The notes below the pieces were generated by a model. It saw only the letters and a program-made list of their open reading frames with translations, made no database searches and had not been told where the DNA came from. A stretch of 63,011 bases of DNA, from positions 1 through 63,011 of the forward strand of contig JAUNVW010000004.1 of NCBI GenBank assembly GCA_030540635.1, in the 5' to 3' direction. This stretch comes from Tissierellia bacterium. GTDB lineage: Bacteria; Bacillota; Clostridia; Tissierellales; Peptoniphilaceae. The first letter of the stretch is position 1; each line of letters starts with the position of its first letter. This document shows, one piece after another, positions 37,151 to 46,331 of the stretch. The translations under genes and the position numbers were made by a program.

Positions 37151-37411
37151 TTGGCAAATATTAAATCGGCAATTAAACGTATTGATTTAACGAAAAAACA
37201 AACGGCACGTAATCGTTCAGAGAAAAGCAGAATTCGTACCTATATCCGTAAATTCAATGAATTATTGGAAGAAGGCAAAAAAGATGAAGCGAGAGAAGTG
37301 TTGAAAACCGTTGATAAATTATTGAAACGAGCGTCCCATAAAAATTTATATCACAAAAATAATGCGGCACGTAAACTAAGTCATTTACAAAAGAAATTAA
37401 ATAATGCATAA
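37151..37411 (+). CDS. rpsT: 30S ribosomal protein S20
   Basis: An 86-aa ribosomal protein, basic and alpha-helical, beginning MANIKSAIKRIDLTKK and ending HKNNAARKLSHLQKKLNNA. An ATG-started frame begins at 37100, but that lies in the promoter. GGAGGTG six bases before TTG 37151 and the family's N-terminus show that the start is TTG. E. coli rpsT also starts with TTG, where it matters for autoregulation. Monocistronic, with a terminator directly after. Confidence 0.95.
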   Translation: MANIKSAIKRIDLTKKQTARNRSEKSRIRTYIRKFNELLEEGKKDEAREVLKTVDKLLKRASHKNLYHKNNAARKLSHLQKKLNNA

Positions 37412-37445
37412 AAAAAATCAGTTCACAACGAACTGATTTTTTTAT
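37411..37445. terminator. Bidirectional terminator between rpsT and cutC
   Basis: AAAAAATCAGTTC pairs with GAACTGATTTTTT around a four-base loop, with A and T runs on both sides. Serves the convergent rpsT and cutC genes and touches the cutC stop codon. Confidence 0.9.
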
Positions 37446-38161
37446 TGAAGTTCATGGATAATTCGGACAAATTCCTTGGCCTTTTTAAAATCCATTTGGA
37501 AAAATTCATCATTGGAACTTATATTGAAATCTGCATGAACCGATGTCGTCGGATCAATGACGGATGTTCTGCATGAAGCGTGATATTGTGTAATTCCAGT
37601 CTTTTCATAAATTCGTGGAGCATTTTCTTGATTTACTCCGGATGCTACAATTATATCCAAGGGAAAATCTTGAAGACGTTTTAAATTATCTAAGCCTTCC
37701 ATGGCTTTGTTTTTCCGTCCAGATGTCAATAGACGGTCCACTCCTATATCCACCAAGAGCTTGATTTCATCTATGGATTGACAATTGTCAAAGGCCCGAT
37801 GAAATACCGCCTTTTTTCCGGCACCATGGATAATGTCGACAAATTCCCTCGTTCTATTTTCATCAATTTTACCATTTTCTTCTAAAAATCCAAAGGCAAC
37901 TCCTTCAATGGGTAATGTCATAAATTCCTTTAGATCCCATAGCATGGATGTATAAATTTCCTTTGAATAACAAAATCCACCCGGTCGATTTCGTATCATG
38001 ACGACGGTGGGAATTTCTAATTCCAATGTCTTTTTTACCGTTCCCATAGGTGGAGTCAGTCCACCAAGGGAGAGATCAAGATTTAATTCAATTCGATCAC
38101 AATTTGCTTTTTTTGCAATAAGGGCATCTTCATAGGAGCCACAACATAATTCTACAATCAT
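37442..38161 (-). CDS. cutC: CutC family TIM-barrel protein
   Basis: A 239-aa cytosolic protein with CutC blocks: RIELNLDLSLGGLTPPMGTV near 23-42, VMIRNRPGGFCYS near 53, KAVFHRAFDNC near 114, RLLTSGRKNKAMEG near 142 and ASGVNQENA near 174. CutC was first linked to copper tolerance, but a direct copper role in bacteria is doubtful. Length is normal. Stands alone between two terminators; the upstream gene ends at 38211 with its own terminator. Confidence 0.9.
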   Translation of the reverse strand: MIVELCCGSYEDALIAKKANCDRIELNLDLSLGGLTPPMGTVKKTLELEIPTVVMIRNRPGGFCYSKEIYTSMLWDLKEFMTLPIEGVAFGFLEENGKIDENRTREFVDIIHGAGKKAVFHRAFDNCQSIDEIKLLVDIGVDRLLTSGRKNKAMEGLDNLKRLQDFPLDIIVASGVNQENAPRIYEKTGITQYHASCRTSVIDPTTSVHADFNISSNDEFFQMDFKKAKEFVRIIHELQ

Positions 38162-38181
38162 ATTCTTCCTTTCATATGAAA

Positions 38182-38206
38182 AACTGCCAAGGATTCCTTG
38201 GCAGTT
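38182..38206 (-). terminator. Terminator after the NlpC/P60 gene
   Basis: A perfect 11-bp stem (AACTGCCAAGG with CCTTGGCAGTT) and three-base loop are followed by TTTTTC on the minus strand, just after the wall hydrolase stop codon. Confidence 0.85.
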
Positions 38207-38210
38207 GATT

Positions 38211-39683
38211 TTAGTTTAAAATTCTCCGTGCAGTTACGAAAGTATTGGCATGATATCCTGAAACAATACTGGACTTTATAACACCTGTACCCGGTGTTGA
38301 AGCATGGATCATTTGTCCATCGCCTACATAAATTCCCACATGGGAAATTCGAGAATCCCCACCGCTATTGAAAAATAACAAATCGCCAGGACGTAAATTA
38401 TCTTTCGATACCCCGTATCCATTATTAACCATTTGATAGGATGATCGATTTAATGTAACTCCTGCATAGGTCTTATATAAATAGTATGCCAAGCCTGAAC
38501 AATCAAATCCAGACGATGGATCTGCCGATCCAAAGACATAGCGATAACCTAAGAAGGAATAGGCACCATCGACAATAGACTGTGCAGAACCAGAAACCGG
38601 TGCTTCTTGACGGTTTTCATCTTGCTCTTCTATAGGGGTCGCTTGTTGTTCACTGACGCGATTGGCTGCGATATAAGCGGCTTTGCCATTGTAATCGACT
38701 CGCATCCAGCCATTGGCTTCTTTTCCAGTAACTTTTGTTCCTTGGGGATAGACTCCAATGACATTTGAATCCATGGAAGGATTATCGCGAACATTTAAAT
38801 TAATTGTTGTATAACCCGTTCGATCGGTTCCGTTATCATAAATCGCTTGTCGTTCTTGAGCTTTTTTGGCCTCTTCAGCTTTTCTTGCTTCTTCCGCTTT
38901 TTTTACTTCTTCGGCTTCCTCAGCGGCTTCACCGGTCACTTCTACCGGCTCTTTTTCAACAGGAATTTCCACTTCTTCCGATGAAATATATTCTGCAAAT
39001 ATGTATGCAGTAGTATTATTATATTCAATTTCCAGCCATCCGTCGGATAAAATTCCACTAACTTTTGTACCTAAGTTTAAAATTCCTAATATGGCGGAAT
39101 CCGTACTTGCATCTTGACGAATATTCATATTCGCCGTTAGCCATCCGTCCATTGGTACCCGAAGATCTCTTTCTTCAGATAATATTTTTGGTACTTCGAT
39201 TTCTTCCGATTCTTTTGCTGATAATGATACAATATCAGCCGTAGAATCCTCTTCGGCTTTTTCTAAAGTATCTTCTTTTGTTTCTTCTTGTACTGTTACT
39301 TGGATATCTTCAGACTTTTCTGTTTCCTTTTCAAGTTCTACTTTTTTACCTTCATCTTTTATATCTTTTGTTGCTACTGCTTTTGTTTCTTTTTGTATTG
39401 CGACTTGGGCAAAAGTTTCCTTGTTTTCGACAATGGCAATTCTTTCCCTTTGCATTTGTCTTTGTGCTTCCAATGCTTCTTTTGCCATCGTAGAAATTTT
39501 TTCTTCATTATCGGCAACGACATTCTTAACTCTTTCGTCACGAAGATTTGCAATTTCTACTTTTTGATCTGTATTTGTATAATTTTCTATATGCTCTGCT
39601 AATGCCAAATGAGGTTGACATAAGGTTCCTATGGTTACTACCGATGCTATACCAACGGATAGACCAAGTCCTTTCTTATTCAT
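38211..39683 (-). CDS. Secreted SH3-NlpC/P60 cell-wall hydrolase
   Basis: A 490-aa exported endopeptidase. A signal peptide (1-29) is followed by a charged, Lys/Glu-rich, probably coiled stretch (30-175). Two bacterial SH3 domains follow (about 178-235 with NIRQDAST and about 293-345 with NVRDNPSMDSN), separated by a Glu/Ala/Lys-rich linker with EEARKAEEAKKA repeats. The C-terminal NlpC/P60 domain has catalytic Cys in FDCSGLAYYLY and His in ISHVGIYVG. It should cut peptide bonds in peptidoglycan during growth or separation. Regulation: a consensus promoter with a WalR-type box directly upstream, and a second box 140 bases further. Confidence 0.93.
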   Translation of the reverse strand: MNKKGLGLSVGIASVVTIGTLCQPHLALAEHIENYTNTDQKVEIANLRDERVKNVVADNEEKISTMAKEALEAQRQMQRERIAIVENKETFAQVAIQKETKAVATKDIKDEGKKVELEKETEKSEDIQVTVQEETKEDTLEKAEEDSTADIVSLSAKESEEIEVPKILSEERDLRVPMDGWLTANMNIRQDASTDSAILGILNLGTKVSGILSDGWLEIEYNNTTAYIFAEYISSEEVEIPVEKEPVEVTGEAAEEAEEVKKAEEARKAEEAKKAQERQAIYDNGTDRTGYTTINLNVRDNPSMDSNVIGVYPQGTKVTGKEANGWMRVDYNGKAAYIAANRVSEQQATPIEEQDENRQEAPVSGSAQSIVDGAYSFLGYRYVFGSADPSSGFDCSGLAYYLYKTYAGVTLNRSSYQMVNNGYGVSKDNLRPGDLLFFNSGGDSRISHVGIYVGDGQMIHASTPGTGVIKSSIVSGYHANTFVTARRILN

Positions 39684-39726
39684 ATATTATTAGCCTCCCA
39701 ATGTTCTTCTAATTCAACTGAATTCA

Positions 39727-39778
39727 TCTTACTAAAGCTTGGAACCCATGTCAAGGAAAAGTTACAAAGAAGTTACAA
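39727..39778 (-). promoter_or_regulatory. P60 promoter with WalR-type box
   Basis: Minus-strand TTGACA (39750-39755) and TAAGAT (39727-39732) are 17 bases apart. Six bases upstream of the -35 is TGTAAC-N5-TGTAAC (39762-39778), an exact fit to the WalR/YycF motif TGTWAH-N5-TGTWAH. The spacing is suited to direct activation. Confidence 0.75.
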
Positions 39779-39901
39779 AATTATTCCATTTCTGTAATCA
39801 TTTCTTTCCTATTAATTGTTGACCTTTGAAAAACATTGATCTTTAGCCGTTTTATTAAGAAATATTTTTGTAAGAATTGACAAATCTTTTTCTTCTTAAA
39901 T

Positions 39902-39918
39902 ATTACAATTTAGTAACA
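39902..39918 (-). promoter_or_regulatory. Distal WalR-type box
   Basis: TGTTAC-TAAAT-TGTAAT on the minus strand is a second exact match to TGTWAH-N5-TGTWAH, 140 bases upstream of the first. The rest of 39684-39973 contains no gene. Confidence 0.55.
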
Positions 39919-39973
39919 TTCTATTATATTTACTTATTTAACGCTTTTTTGTTTTATCCTTTTCCTATCCATG

Positions 39974-40004
39974 AAAAAATCGGAAGCTGAGCTTCCGATT
40001 TTTA
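39974..40004 (-). terminator. Terminator of rpsB-tsf-pyrH-frr
   Basis: AAAATCGGAAGC pairs with GCTTCCGATTTT around a short loop; a T run follows on the minus strand. The A-rich arm reaches the frr stop codon. Confidence 0.85.
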
Positions 40005-40559
40005 AAATTCCATTAATTCCTTTTCCTTGGCTTCGCAAATATCATCAATTTCCTTGGAATATTTATCCGTTAAATCTTGAATATCTTTTTCTGCTGTATG
40101 CCGTTCATCTTCAGTCAGATCTGAATTTTTTTCCCGTTTTTTTACTTCATCAATACCATCTCTTCTCGAATTTCGTAAAGCTACTTTACTACGTTCTTGG
40201 TATTCGCCAACTTGTTTTGCCAATTCACGACGTCGATCTTCCGTAAGATCAGGGAATGGCAAACGAATCACTGTACCATCGGACTGTGGTGTAATTCCAA
40301 TATTGGATTTCAAAAGCGCTTTTTCGATCTCTTTCAATAATCCTTTGTCCCACGGTTGAATGGCAATAAGTCTTGCTTCTGGTACGGTGATACCGGCAAC
40401 TTGATTTAAAGGCGTTTGGACCCCATAGGCTTCGACGGTAATATTATCAAGAATTCCTGGATTCGCCCGGCCAGCACGTATGGTCTTTAAATCCTCCCGT
40501 AATACACCGACTGTTTTTTTCATTTTTGTTTCCATTTCTTGTAAAACATCATTATACAT
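40002..40559 (-). CDS. frr: Ribosome recycling factor
   Basis: A 185-aa factor that, with EF-G, splits ribosomes after termination. Characteristic segments: LKTIRAGRANPGILDNITVEAYG near 24-46, PWDKGLLKEIEKALLKSNIG near 74, and RRELAKQVGEYQERSKVALRNSRRD near 112. Length is exact for the family. It starts two bases after pyrH, in the classical rpsB-tsf-pyrH-frr order. Confidence 0.98.
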   Translation of the reverse strand: MYNDVLQEMETKMKKTVGVLREDLKTIRAGRANPGILDNITVEAYGVQTPLNQVAGITVPEARLIAIQPWDKGLLKEIEKALLKSNIGITPQSDGTVIRLPFPDLTEDRRRELAKQVGEYQERSKVALRNSRRDGIDEVKKREKNSDLTEDERHTAEKDIQDLTDKYSKEIDDICEAKEKELMEF

Positions 40560-40561
40560 TA

Positions 40562-41275
40562 TTATGCCCCCTTAACAATGGTACCCAATTTTTCCCCTTG
40601 GGCCACACGGATTAAATTTTTTGGATCATCGATTCCAAAGACAACGAGTTCAATCTCATTGTCCATACACATTGTAATGGCCGTGGAATCCATGACCGTT
40701 AATTGTAAATTAAGTATATCAATATAATTCAATTGATCGAATTTCTCCGCATCATCGAATTTATTGGGATCTTTGTTATAAATACCATCGGTTCCCGTTT
40801 TCCCAACGAGGATTACATCGGCATCTATCTCAGCCGCCCGTAAAGCTGATGTAGTATCTGTTGAAAAATAGGGTAAACCCGTACCCGCCGCGAAGATAAC
40901 GACGCGATTTTTTTCCAAATGACGGATGGCTCTACGTCGGATAAATGGTTCTGCAACTTCACGCATTTCAATGGCCGTTTGAACCCTTGTATCGACGCCA
41001 ATGGATTCCAATCCTGATTGTAAACGAAGGGCGTTAATCGTTGTTCCTAACATCCCCATTGTATCTGAAGTTGAACGATCAATATTTACTCCAGTGCGAC
41101 CGCGCCAAAAATTTCCACCACCGACGACAATCGCCATTTCCATCCCCATATTATGGACTTTTTTAATGGCTTCACAAATCTTTGCAATGACTTCATCATC
41201 GAGGCCGTGACCTTTTCCACCGGATAATGCTTCCCCCGACAATTTTAATACCACTCGTTTATATGAAAGACTCAT
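40562..41275 (-). CDS. pyrH: UMP kinase
   Basis: A 237-aa cytosolic kinase converting UMP to UDP. Seen: [13 protein letters not shown] near the start, [10 protein letters not shown] near 50, the [14 protein letters not shown] block near 73 and [13 protein letters not shown] near 160. ATG 41275 follows GGAGGGAATA; four further codons upstream are open but lie in the ribosome site. Transcribed with tsf and frr. Confidence 0.97.
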   Translation of the reverse strand: MSLSYKRVVLKLSGEALSGGKGHGLDDEVIAKICEAIKKVHNMGMEMAIVVGGGNFWRGRTGVNIDRSTSDTMGMLGTTINALRLQSGLESIGVDTRVQTAIEMREVAEPFIRRRAIRHLEKNRVVIFAAGTGLPYFSTDTTSALRAAEIDADVILVGKTGTDGIYNKDPNKFDDAEKFDQLNYIDILNLQLTVMDSTAITMCMDNEIELVVFGIDDPKNLIRVAQGEKLGTIVKGA

Positions 41276-41295
41276 TATTCCCTCCATGATATTCT

Positions 41296-41332
41296 AAGAA
41301 ATCGGGCAAAATAATTGCCCGATTTCTTTATG
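41296..41332 (-). terminator. Hairpin between tsf and pyrH
   Basis: A strong perfect stem (AAGAAATCGGGCAA with its complement) fills the gap between tsf and pyrH. On the minus strand it is followed by TTTCTTAG rather than a clean T run, so partial termination or mRNA processing is more likely than a full stop. Confidence 0.65.
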
Positions 41333-41335
41333 AAT

Positions 41336-42004
41336 TTATTTCATTTGCTTCGCTACTTCTTCCGCAAAATCTTCTTCTCTTTTTTCTAGTCCTTCGCCAA
41401 CTTCATAGCGCACGAAACGACGGATTTGAATATTTTCGCCGATTTTGGCGACTAAATCCGTTAATAATTCTCCCACTGTTTGATCTGGATTTTTAACAAA
41501 AGCTTGATCTAAGAGACATACTCTTTCAAAAAACTTATCCATACGGCCTTCTACCATTTTTTTAGCGATCATTTCCGCTTTATCTTCTGGCATATTTTTT
41601 TCTTTGTTTTCATTTATGGCTTGATGGGTTAAAAATTCTTTTTCTTTTTCTACTTCTTCTTCTGGTACATCTTCACGGGAAACATAAAGTGGAGCAGAAG
41701 CAACAATATGCATGGCAATGTCTTTTGCAAATTGTTTAAACTCATCATTTTTCGCCACAAAGTCCGTTTCCGAGTTGATTTCAACAATTGAACCAATTCT
41801 TCCACCATGAATATAAGCTTCCACAACACCTTCAGATGCAATTCGAGAGGATTTCTTTTCCACATCAGAAAGTCCTTTTTCCCTAAGAATTTCTGCTGCC
41901 TTCTCTAAATCTCCCCCTGCATTTTCCAATGCTTTTTTACAATCCATCATGCCTGCACTTGTTTTATCTCTTAGTTCTTTAACCATACTCGCAGTAATAT
42001 TCAT
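41336..42004 (-). CDS. tsf: Elongation factor Ts
   Basis: A 222-aa nucleotide exchange factor for EF-Tu. The N-terminal motif [19 protein letters not shown], then [30 protein letters not shown] near 56-85, and C-terminal [17 protein letters not shown] are typical. It has the shorter form (about 220 aa) common in many bacteria. Downstream of rpsB, separated by a 78-base gap with a weak inverted repeat (42039-42075). Confidence 0.97.
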   Translation of the reverse strand: MNITASMVKELRDKTSAGMMDCKKALENAGGDLEKAAEILREKGLSDVEKKSSRIASEGVVEAYIHGGRIGSIVEINSETDFVAKNDEFKQFAKDIAMHIVASAPLYVSREDVPEEEVEKEKEFLTHQAINENKEKNMPEDKAEMIAKKMVEGRMDKFFERVCLLDQAFVKNPDQTVGELLTDLVAKIGENIQIRRFVRYEVGEGLEKREEDFAEEVAKQMK

Positions 42005-42082
42005 TTATTAAACCTCCTGTATTTTATACAAATGAAAAGGTAAGAGTAAAGCATAACACTTTAATCCCTTACCCATATCTTC

Positions 42083-42826
42083 TTATTCTTCGTCTTGTTC
42101 CTCTACGAAATCTTCATTATTATCTTCTACATCTTCATTTTGTTCGCCTTGATTGGCCTCAATAACGGCATCGGCAATTGTAGAAGTTAGAAGTTTCACT
42201 GCACGAATCGCATCATCATTTCCGGGAATGGGAATATCAATCTCGTCGGGATCACAGTTCGTGTCAACAACACCGACAACTGGAATTCCTAGAATATGAG
42301 CTTCATGTACTGCTAGATACTCTTTTTTTGGATCGATTACAAATACCAGATCTGGTAATCCGTCCATGCCAATGATACCACCAAGGTTTTTATACAGGCG
42401 ATTCATTTCGTGTCGTAATTGGATCACTTCTTTTTTCGGTAATAAATCGAAAGTACCGTCTTCTTCCATTTCGTTTAATTCTTCTAAACGATCGATTCTT
42501 GATTTAATCGTTTTGTAATTCGTAAGCATACCACCTAGCCAACGTTGACTTACATAGGGCATACCACAACGTTTAGCTTCCGTTTCAATGGCTTCTTGTG
42601 CTTGTTTTTTAGTTCCAACAAAAAGCACTTTTCCGCCTTCGCCTACGACTTCTTTTACGTATTCATAAGCTTCATCAATTTTCTTTACTGTTTTTTGTAA
42701 ATCTACAATATAAATTCCATTACGTTCAGTAAAGATATACTTTGCCATTTTAGGATTCCATCTTCTCGTTTGATGACCGAAGTGAACCCCGGCTTCTAGT
42801 AGTGATTTCATCGATACTACTGACAT
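42083..42826 (-). CDS. rpsB: 30S ribosomal protein S2
   Basis: A 247-aa ribosomal protein with [23 protein letters not shown] at the N-terminus, [18 protein letters not shown] near 95, and an acidic C-terminal tail ([17 protein letters not shown]). The start is ATG 42826 after GGAGGTTATAAA; an open extension upstream is leader sequence. First gene of rpsB-tsf-pyrH-frr. Confidence 0.97.
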   Translation of the reverse strand: MSVVSMKSLLEAGVHFGHQTRRWNPKMAKYIFTERNGIYIVDLQKTVKKIDEAYEYVKEVVGEGGKVLFVGTKKQAQEAIETEAKRCGMPYVSQRWLGGMLTNYKTIKSRIDRLEELNEMEEDGTFDLLPKKEVIQLRHEMNRLYKNLGGIIGMDGLPDLVFVIDPKKEYLAVHEAHILGIPVVGVVDTNCDPDEIDIPIPGNDDAIRAVKLLTSTIADAVIEANQGEQNEDVEDNNEDFVEEQDEE

Positions 42827-42944
42827 TTTATAACCTCCATTGTTTTTACCTCCCTGTGCTTCCACTCCTTTCCAGACCCATTTAATGAAAGATTTTAAAG
42901 GGGAACCCTGGTAAAGATCCACACAAGTGCGTATTTCCTTAGAT

Positions 42945-42973
42945 ATTATATCACAAGATTATTTCAGAATCAA
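42945..42973 (-). promoter_or_regulatory. Promoter of rpsB-tsf-pyrH-frr
   Basis: Minus-strand TTGATT (42968-42973) and perfect TATAAT (42945-42950) with a 17-base spacer. It lies only six bases after the topA stop codon and gives rpsB a leader of about 110 bases. Confidence 0.8.
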
Positions 42974-42978
42974 GATTT

Positions 42979-45051
42979 CTACGACTTTGGATTTTCTCTT
43001 TTGTAATCACATTGTTCATTACTACAACGTATTTCATCGGTTCTCCGATTTTTTCGATGAACAAGGATACTCTGGCATTTTGGACATTTTTCATTTAAGG
43101 GTTTATCCCATAAAGCAAAATCACAATTGGGGTAATTTTCACAGCCGTAAAATAATTTACCCCGTTTCGATACTTTTTCAATGAGGCGATGATTGCATTT
43201 GGGACATTGAACACCTGTATCGATAATGATGGCTTCCGTATGGCGGCAGTCTGGAAAATTACTACAACCGATGAATTTACCATTACGTCCATGTTTATAA
43301 ACCAAGGGATGGCCACATTCTGGACAATCCCGTCCTACTGGTTTATCTTTAATTTGATATTCTTTCCCGGATTCTTTTGCCTTTGAAAGGGATTTTTCAA
43401 AACGATCGTAAAAAGTATTCATTACTTCTTTCCAATCTAGTTTTTCATCGGCGATTTTATCGAGCTGATCTTCCAATTGGGCGGTAAATTCTTCATTGAT
43501 GATATCATCAAAGTACTCCACAAGAAAATCATTTACTTTCTCACCGATTTCCGTTGTATGAAATTTACGTTCCTCAATTACCACATAGTTTCGACTTAAA
43601 ATTGAAGCGATAATTGACGAATAGGTACTGGGACGTCCAATACCATCTTCTTCTAACTTCTTTACTAAAGATGCTTCTGTATATCGAGGTTTTGGTTTTG
43701 TAAAATGTTGGCTTTTTTGAATATTCTTCGCCTGTAATCCTTCTCCTTTTTCTAAATCCGGTAATCGACTATCCTTATCATTAATCGGATATATCCTTGC
43801 AAAACCTTCAAAAGTAACAATAGAACCATTGGCTCGAAATAAATAATCACCGTTTTGAATCCCAACAGATGTGGATAGATATCGTTGCGGTTTCATTTGA
43901 GAGGCAATCGTCCGTTGCCAAATCAATCGATACAGTTTAAACTGGTCCTCCGTTAAATATTTTTTAATTTGATTGGGGGTCAGATGAGGTCTTGTTGGTC
44001 GAACGGCTTCATGGGCATCTTGGGCACCTTTTTTATTTTTCCCAAAATTACGAGCTTGTGCATACTCTTCTCCCAGATTTTCTTTGATATATGCCAAAGA
44101 TTCGGCAATGGCTTCCTTCGAAATTCTCGTAGAATCCGTTCTCATATAAGTAATTAATCCCGTTGTTCCTTCTTTTCCAAGGGAAACCCCCTCATATAAT
44201 TGTTGAGCAATGGACATGGTACGACCCGTAGAAAATCCAAGTTTGCCATAGGCATCCTGTTGTAAACTAGAAGTGGTATAAGGTGGATAGGGATTCCTTT
44301 TCTTTTTTGTTTTACGAACACCGTGGATTTTAAAACCATTGGGGTCTAATTGTTTCAAAATTTCATCGGCTTCTTTCTCATTATGAATATTTACCTTTTG
44401 TACTTTTTCCCCAACAATACGCTGTTTTAGTTCCCCTTCAAAATCAATGCCCGACTTTTCATGGAAAGATTTTATTCGCCAATATTCTTTTGGAATAAAT
44501 TTTCTGATTTCTTCTTCCCGTTCACAGATAAGGCGTAATGCCACTGATTGAACACGGCCAGCCGATAATCCCGCCTTGATTTTCTTCCATAATAATGGAG
44601 AAAGGGTATATCCTACAACGCGATCCAATACCCGTCTTGCCTGTTGAGCATCAACTAAATCCATATCAATTGCCCGAGGCTTTTTTATGGCATCTTTTAC
44701 GGTCTCTTTTGTAATTTCTTGAAATTGAATTCGATGATTTTCCCGAGGATCCAAATCCAATATATGACATAAATGCCAAGATATGGCTTCACCTTCCCGA
44801 TCCGGGTCCGTCGCCAAATAAACTTCCTTCGCTTTTTTATATTCTTTTTTTAAATCATTGATAATGGGGCCCTTCCCCCGTACATTAATGTATTTTGGTT
44901 CAAAATTATTTTCAATATCAACGCCCATTTTTGATTTGGGTAAATCCCGTAAATGTCCAACCGTCGCTACGACTTTATAATTTCTACCGAGCATTCGGCC
45001 AATCGTCCGTGCCTTTGTCGGAGACTCTACGATAACGAGTTTTTTCTCCAC
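42979..45051 (-). CDS. topA: DNA topoisomerase I
   Basis: A 690-aa type IA topoisomerase that relaxes negative supercoils. The TOPRIM domain has VIVESPTKARTIG and DPDREGEAISWHL. The catalytic Tyr lies in TGLITYMRTDSTRIS near residue 300. Three C-terminal Cys4 zinc ribbons follow the core (CPEC...C, CPKC...C and CPKC...C from about 575 on). Length is normal. Immediately downstream of dprA, a common order in Firmicutes. Confidence 0.97.
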   Translation of the reverse strand: MEKKLVIVESPTKARTIGRMLGRNYKVVATVGHLRDLPKSKMGVDIENNFEPKYINVRGKGPIINDLKKEYKKAKEVYLATDPDREGEAISWHLCHILDLDPRENHRIQFQEITKETVKDAIKKPRAIDMDLVDAQQARRVLDRVVGYTLSPLLWKKIKAGLSAGRVQSVALRLICEREEEIRKFIPKEYWRIKSFHEKSGIDFEGELKQRIVGEKVQKVNIHNEKEADEILKQLDPNGFKIHGVRKTKKKRNPYPPYTTSSLQQDAYGKLGFSTGRTMSIAQQLYEGVSLGKEGTTGLITYMRTDSTRISKEAIAESLAYIKENLGEEYAQARNFGKNKKGAQDAHEAVRPTRPHLTPNQIKKYLTEDQFKLYRLIWQRTIASQMKPQRYLSTSVGIQNGDYLFRANGSIVTFEGFARIYPINDKDSRLPDLEKGEGLQAKNIQKSQHFTKPKPRYTEASLVKKLEEDGIGRPSTYSSIIASILSRNYVVIEERKFHTTEIGEKVNDFLVEYFDDIINEEFTAQLEDQLDKIADEKLDWKEVMNTFYDRFEKSLSKAKESGKEYQIKDKPVGRDCPECGHPLVYKHGRNGKFIGCSNFPDCRHTEAIIIDTGVQCPKCNHRLIEKVSKRGKLFYGCENYPNCDFALWDKPLNEKCPKCQSILVHRKNRRTDEIRCSNEQCDYKRENPKS

Positions 45052-45092
45052 TATTAACTACATCCCTTCTATTAATTCCATATTCCTTTATC

Positions 45093-46181
45093 TTATTTTG
45101 AGAAAGAAATCGTGAATTTATCACCTATTTGATTAATATAACCTTTCATCTCGAGTTTTGTCAAGTTTAGCATGACCTCCTGAACGCCCATATCCAACTG
45201 AAAACACAATTCATCGGGATGTTTGGGAAATTCTTCTAAGGCTTGATACACCCGTCTTTCCCCTTGGGAGAATCCATCAAAGTCGATACTTATCTTCTTT
45301 TCTTCCGTTAATTCTCTTAATTGGGGCAATTCCACGAGTATATCTTCGATACCGGTAACGATTTTCGCCCCATCTTTAATTAATTCATTGGTCCCCTTGG
45401 AATAAATGGAATTAATATTCCCCGGTACGGCGAATACCTCTTTTCCTTGTTCTGCCGCATATTTTGCGGTAATAAGTGTACCGGAATGTTTTTTAGCTTC
45501 GACAATGACAAGTCCCAAGCCAATGCCGGATATGATACGATTTCGCCAAGGAAAAGTATGGCGGGCTGCCGATGTCCCCAAGGGATATTCCGAAAGAATA
45601 ACGGCTTTTTCATGATTATTCATCTGCCGATAAACATTGCGATTCGATGCCGGATATTCTTTATCAATTCCTGTACCTAATACGGCAACGGTGTAATTAT
45701 TATGGGACAACGCCCACTGATGGGCAATTTTATCAATTCCCAGTGCTAAACCAGAAGCAATGGGTATTCCCATTTGGGACAAACCTCCTGCAATTTCTTG
45801 TACCGCCCAAACTCCATAATTTGTGCATTTTCTTGCTCCAACTACCCCGATGGAATAATTAAAAATATTCTTCCATTGTCCCTTATAATATAGAAGATAA
45901 GGGGGATCGGGAATATGCCTCAAATGTTCCGGGAAACAATCATCGGCTTGGGTCATAAATTTAGCACCGACTTTCCATAAACTTTCTTTGTAATCATCAA
46001 GATTAAAGTCAAAATAAGCCTTCTCTAATTTGGATTTCATCCGAGATGTCAAGTTTAAATCATCGAAACGACCCTTTCTCTCCAATAATTTATCCAAATC
46101 TTGAAAAATCTCCAGTAAATATTCATAGTATTTGTAACTGATTCCAATGGCATTTAAATACAATATAAGATCTCTATCCAT
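45093..46181 (-). CDS. dprA: DNA-processing protein DprA
   Basis: A 362-aa protein that loads RecA on incoming single-stranded DNA in natural transformation. The Rossmann-like core is clear: YSIGVVGARKCTNYGVWAVQEIAGGLSQMGIPIASGLALGIDKIAHQ near 108-155, SEYPLGTSAARHTFPWRNRIISGI near 195-217, and a C-terminal winged-helix-like domain. Upstream of topA in the usual smf-topA arrangement. Competence itself cannot be judged from this window. Confidence 0.95.
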   Translation of the reverse strand: MDRDLILYLNAIGISYKYYEYLLEIFQDLDKLLERKGRFDDLNLTSRMKSKLEKAYFDFNLDDYKESLWKVGAKFMTQADDCFPEHLRHIPDPPYLLYYKGQWKNIFNYSIGVVGARKCTNYGVWAVQEIAGGLSQMGIPIASGLALGIDKIAHQWALSHNNYTVAVLGTGIDKEYPASNRNVYRQMNNHEKAVILSEYPLGTSAARHTFPWRNRIISGIGLGLVIVEAKKHSGTLITAKYAAEQGKEVFAVPGNINSIYSKGTNELIKDGAKIVTGIEDILVELPQLRELTEEKKISIDFDGFSQGERRVYQALEEFPKHPDELCFQLDMGVQEVMLNLTKLEMKGYINQIGDKFTISFSK

Positions 46182-46211
46182 AATAACCCCTCACTTTATT
46201 CCGTTACTCCG

Positions 46212-46240
46212 ATTATATGGGAATTTGCTAAAATCTTCAA
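46212..46240 (-). promoter_or_regulatory. Promoter of dprA-topA
   Basis: Minus-strand TTGAAG (46235-46240) and TATAAT (46212-46217), 17 bases apart, about 31 bases before dprA. Confidence 0.7.
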
Positions 46241-46266
46241 GGTAAAGGATCGCTACTTCCTATTTA

Positions 46267-46295
46267 TTGTCAAGGATAATATTTTAAGATATGAT
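46267..46295 (+). promoter_or_regulatory. Promoter of the rhodanese lipoprotein gene
   Basis: TTGTCA (46267-46272) and TATGAT (46290-46295), 17 bases apart, about 37 bases before the lipoprotein ATG. It is divergent from the dprA promoter. Confidence 0.65.
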
Positions 46296-46331
46296 GGAAG
46301 GGACAGTATAATCATGGAAGGGAGCATATTA

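Noticed and set aside
39780..39973. TTGACA on the plus strand with loose -10 in the P60 upstream region
   Set aside because: No plus-strand gene follows and the -10 is poor; it faces a minus-strand terminator.
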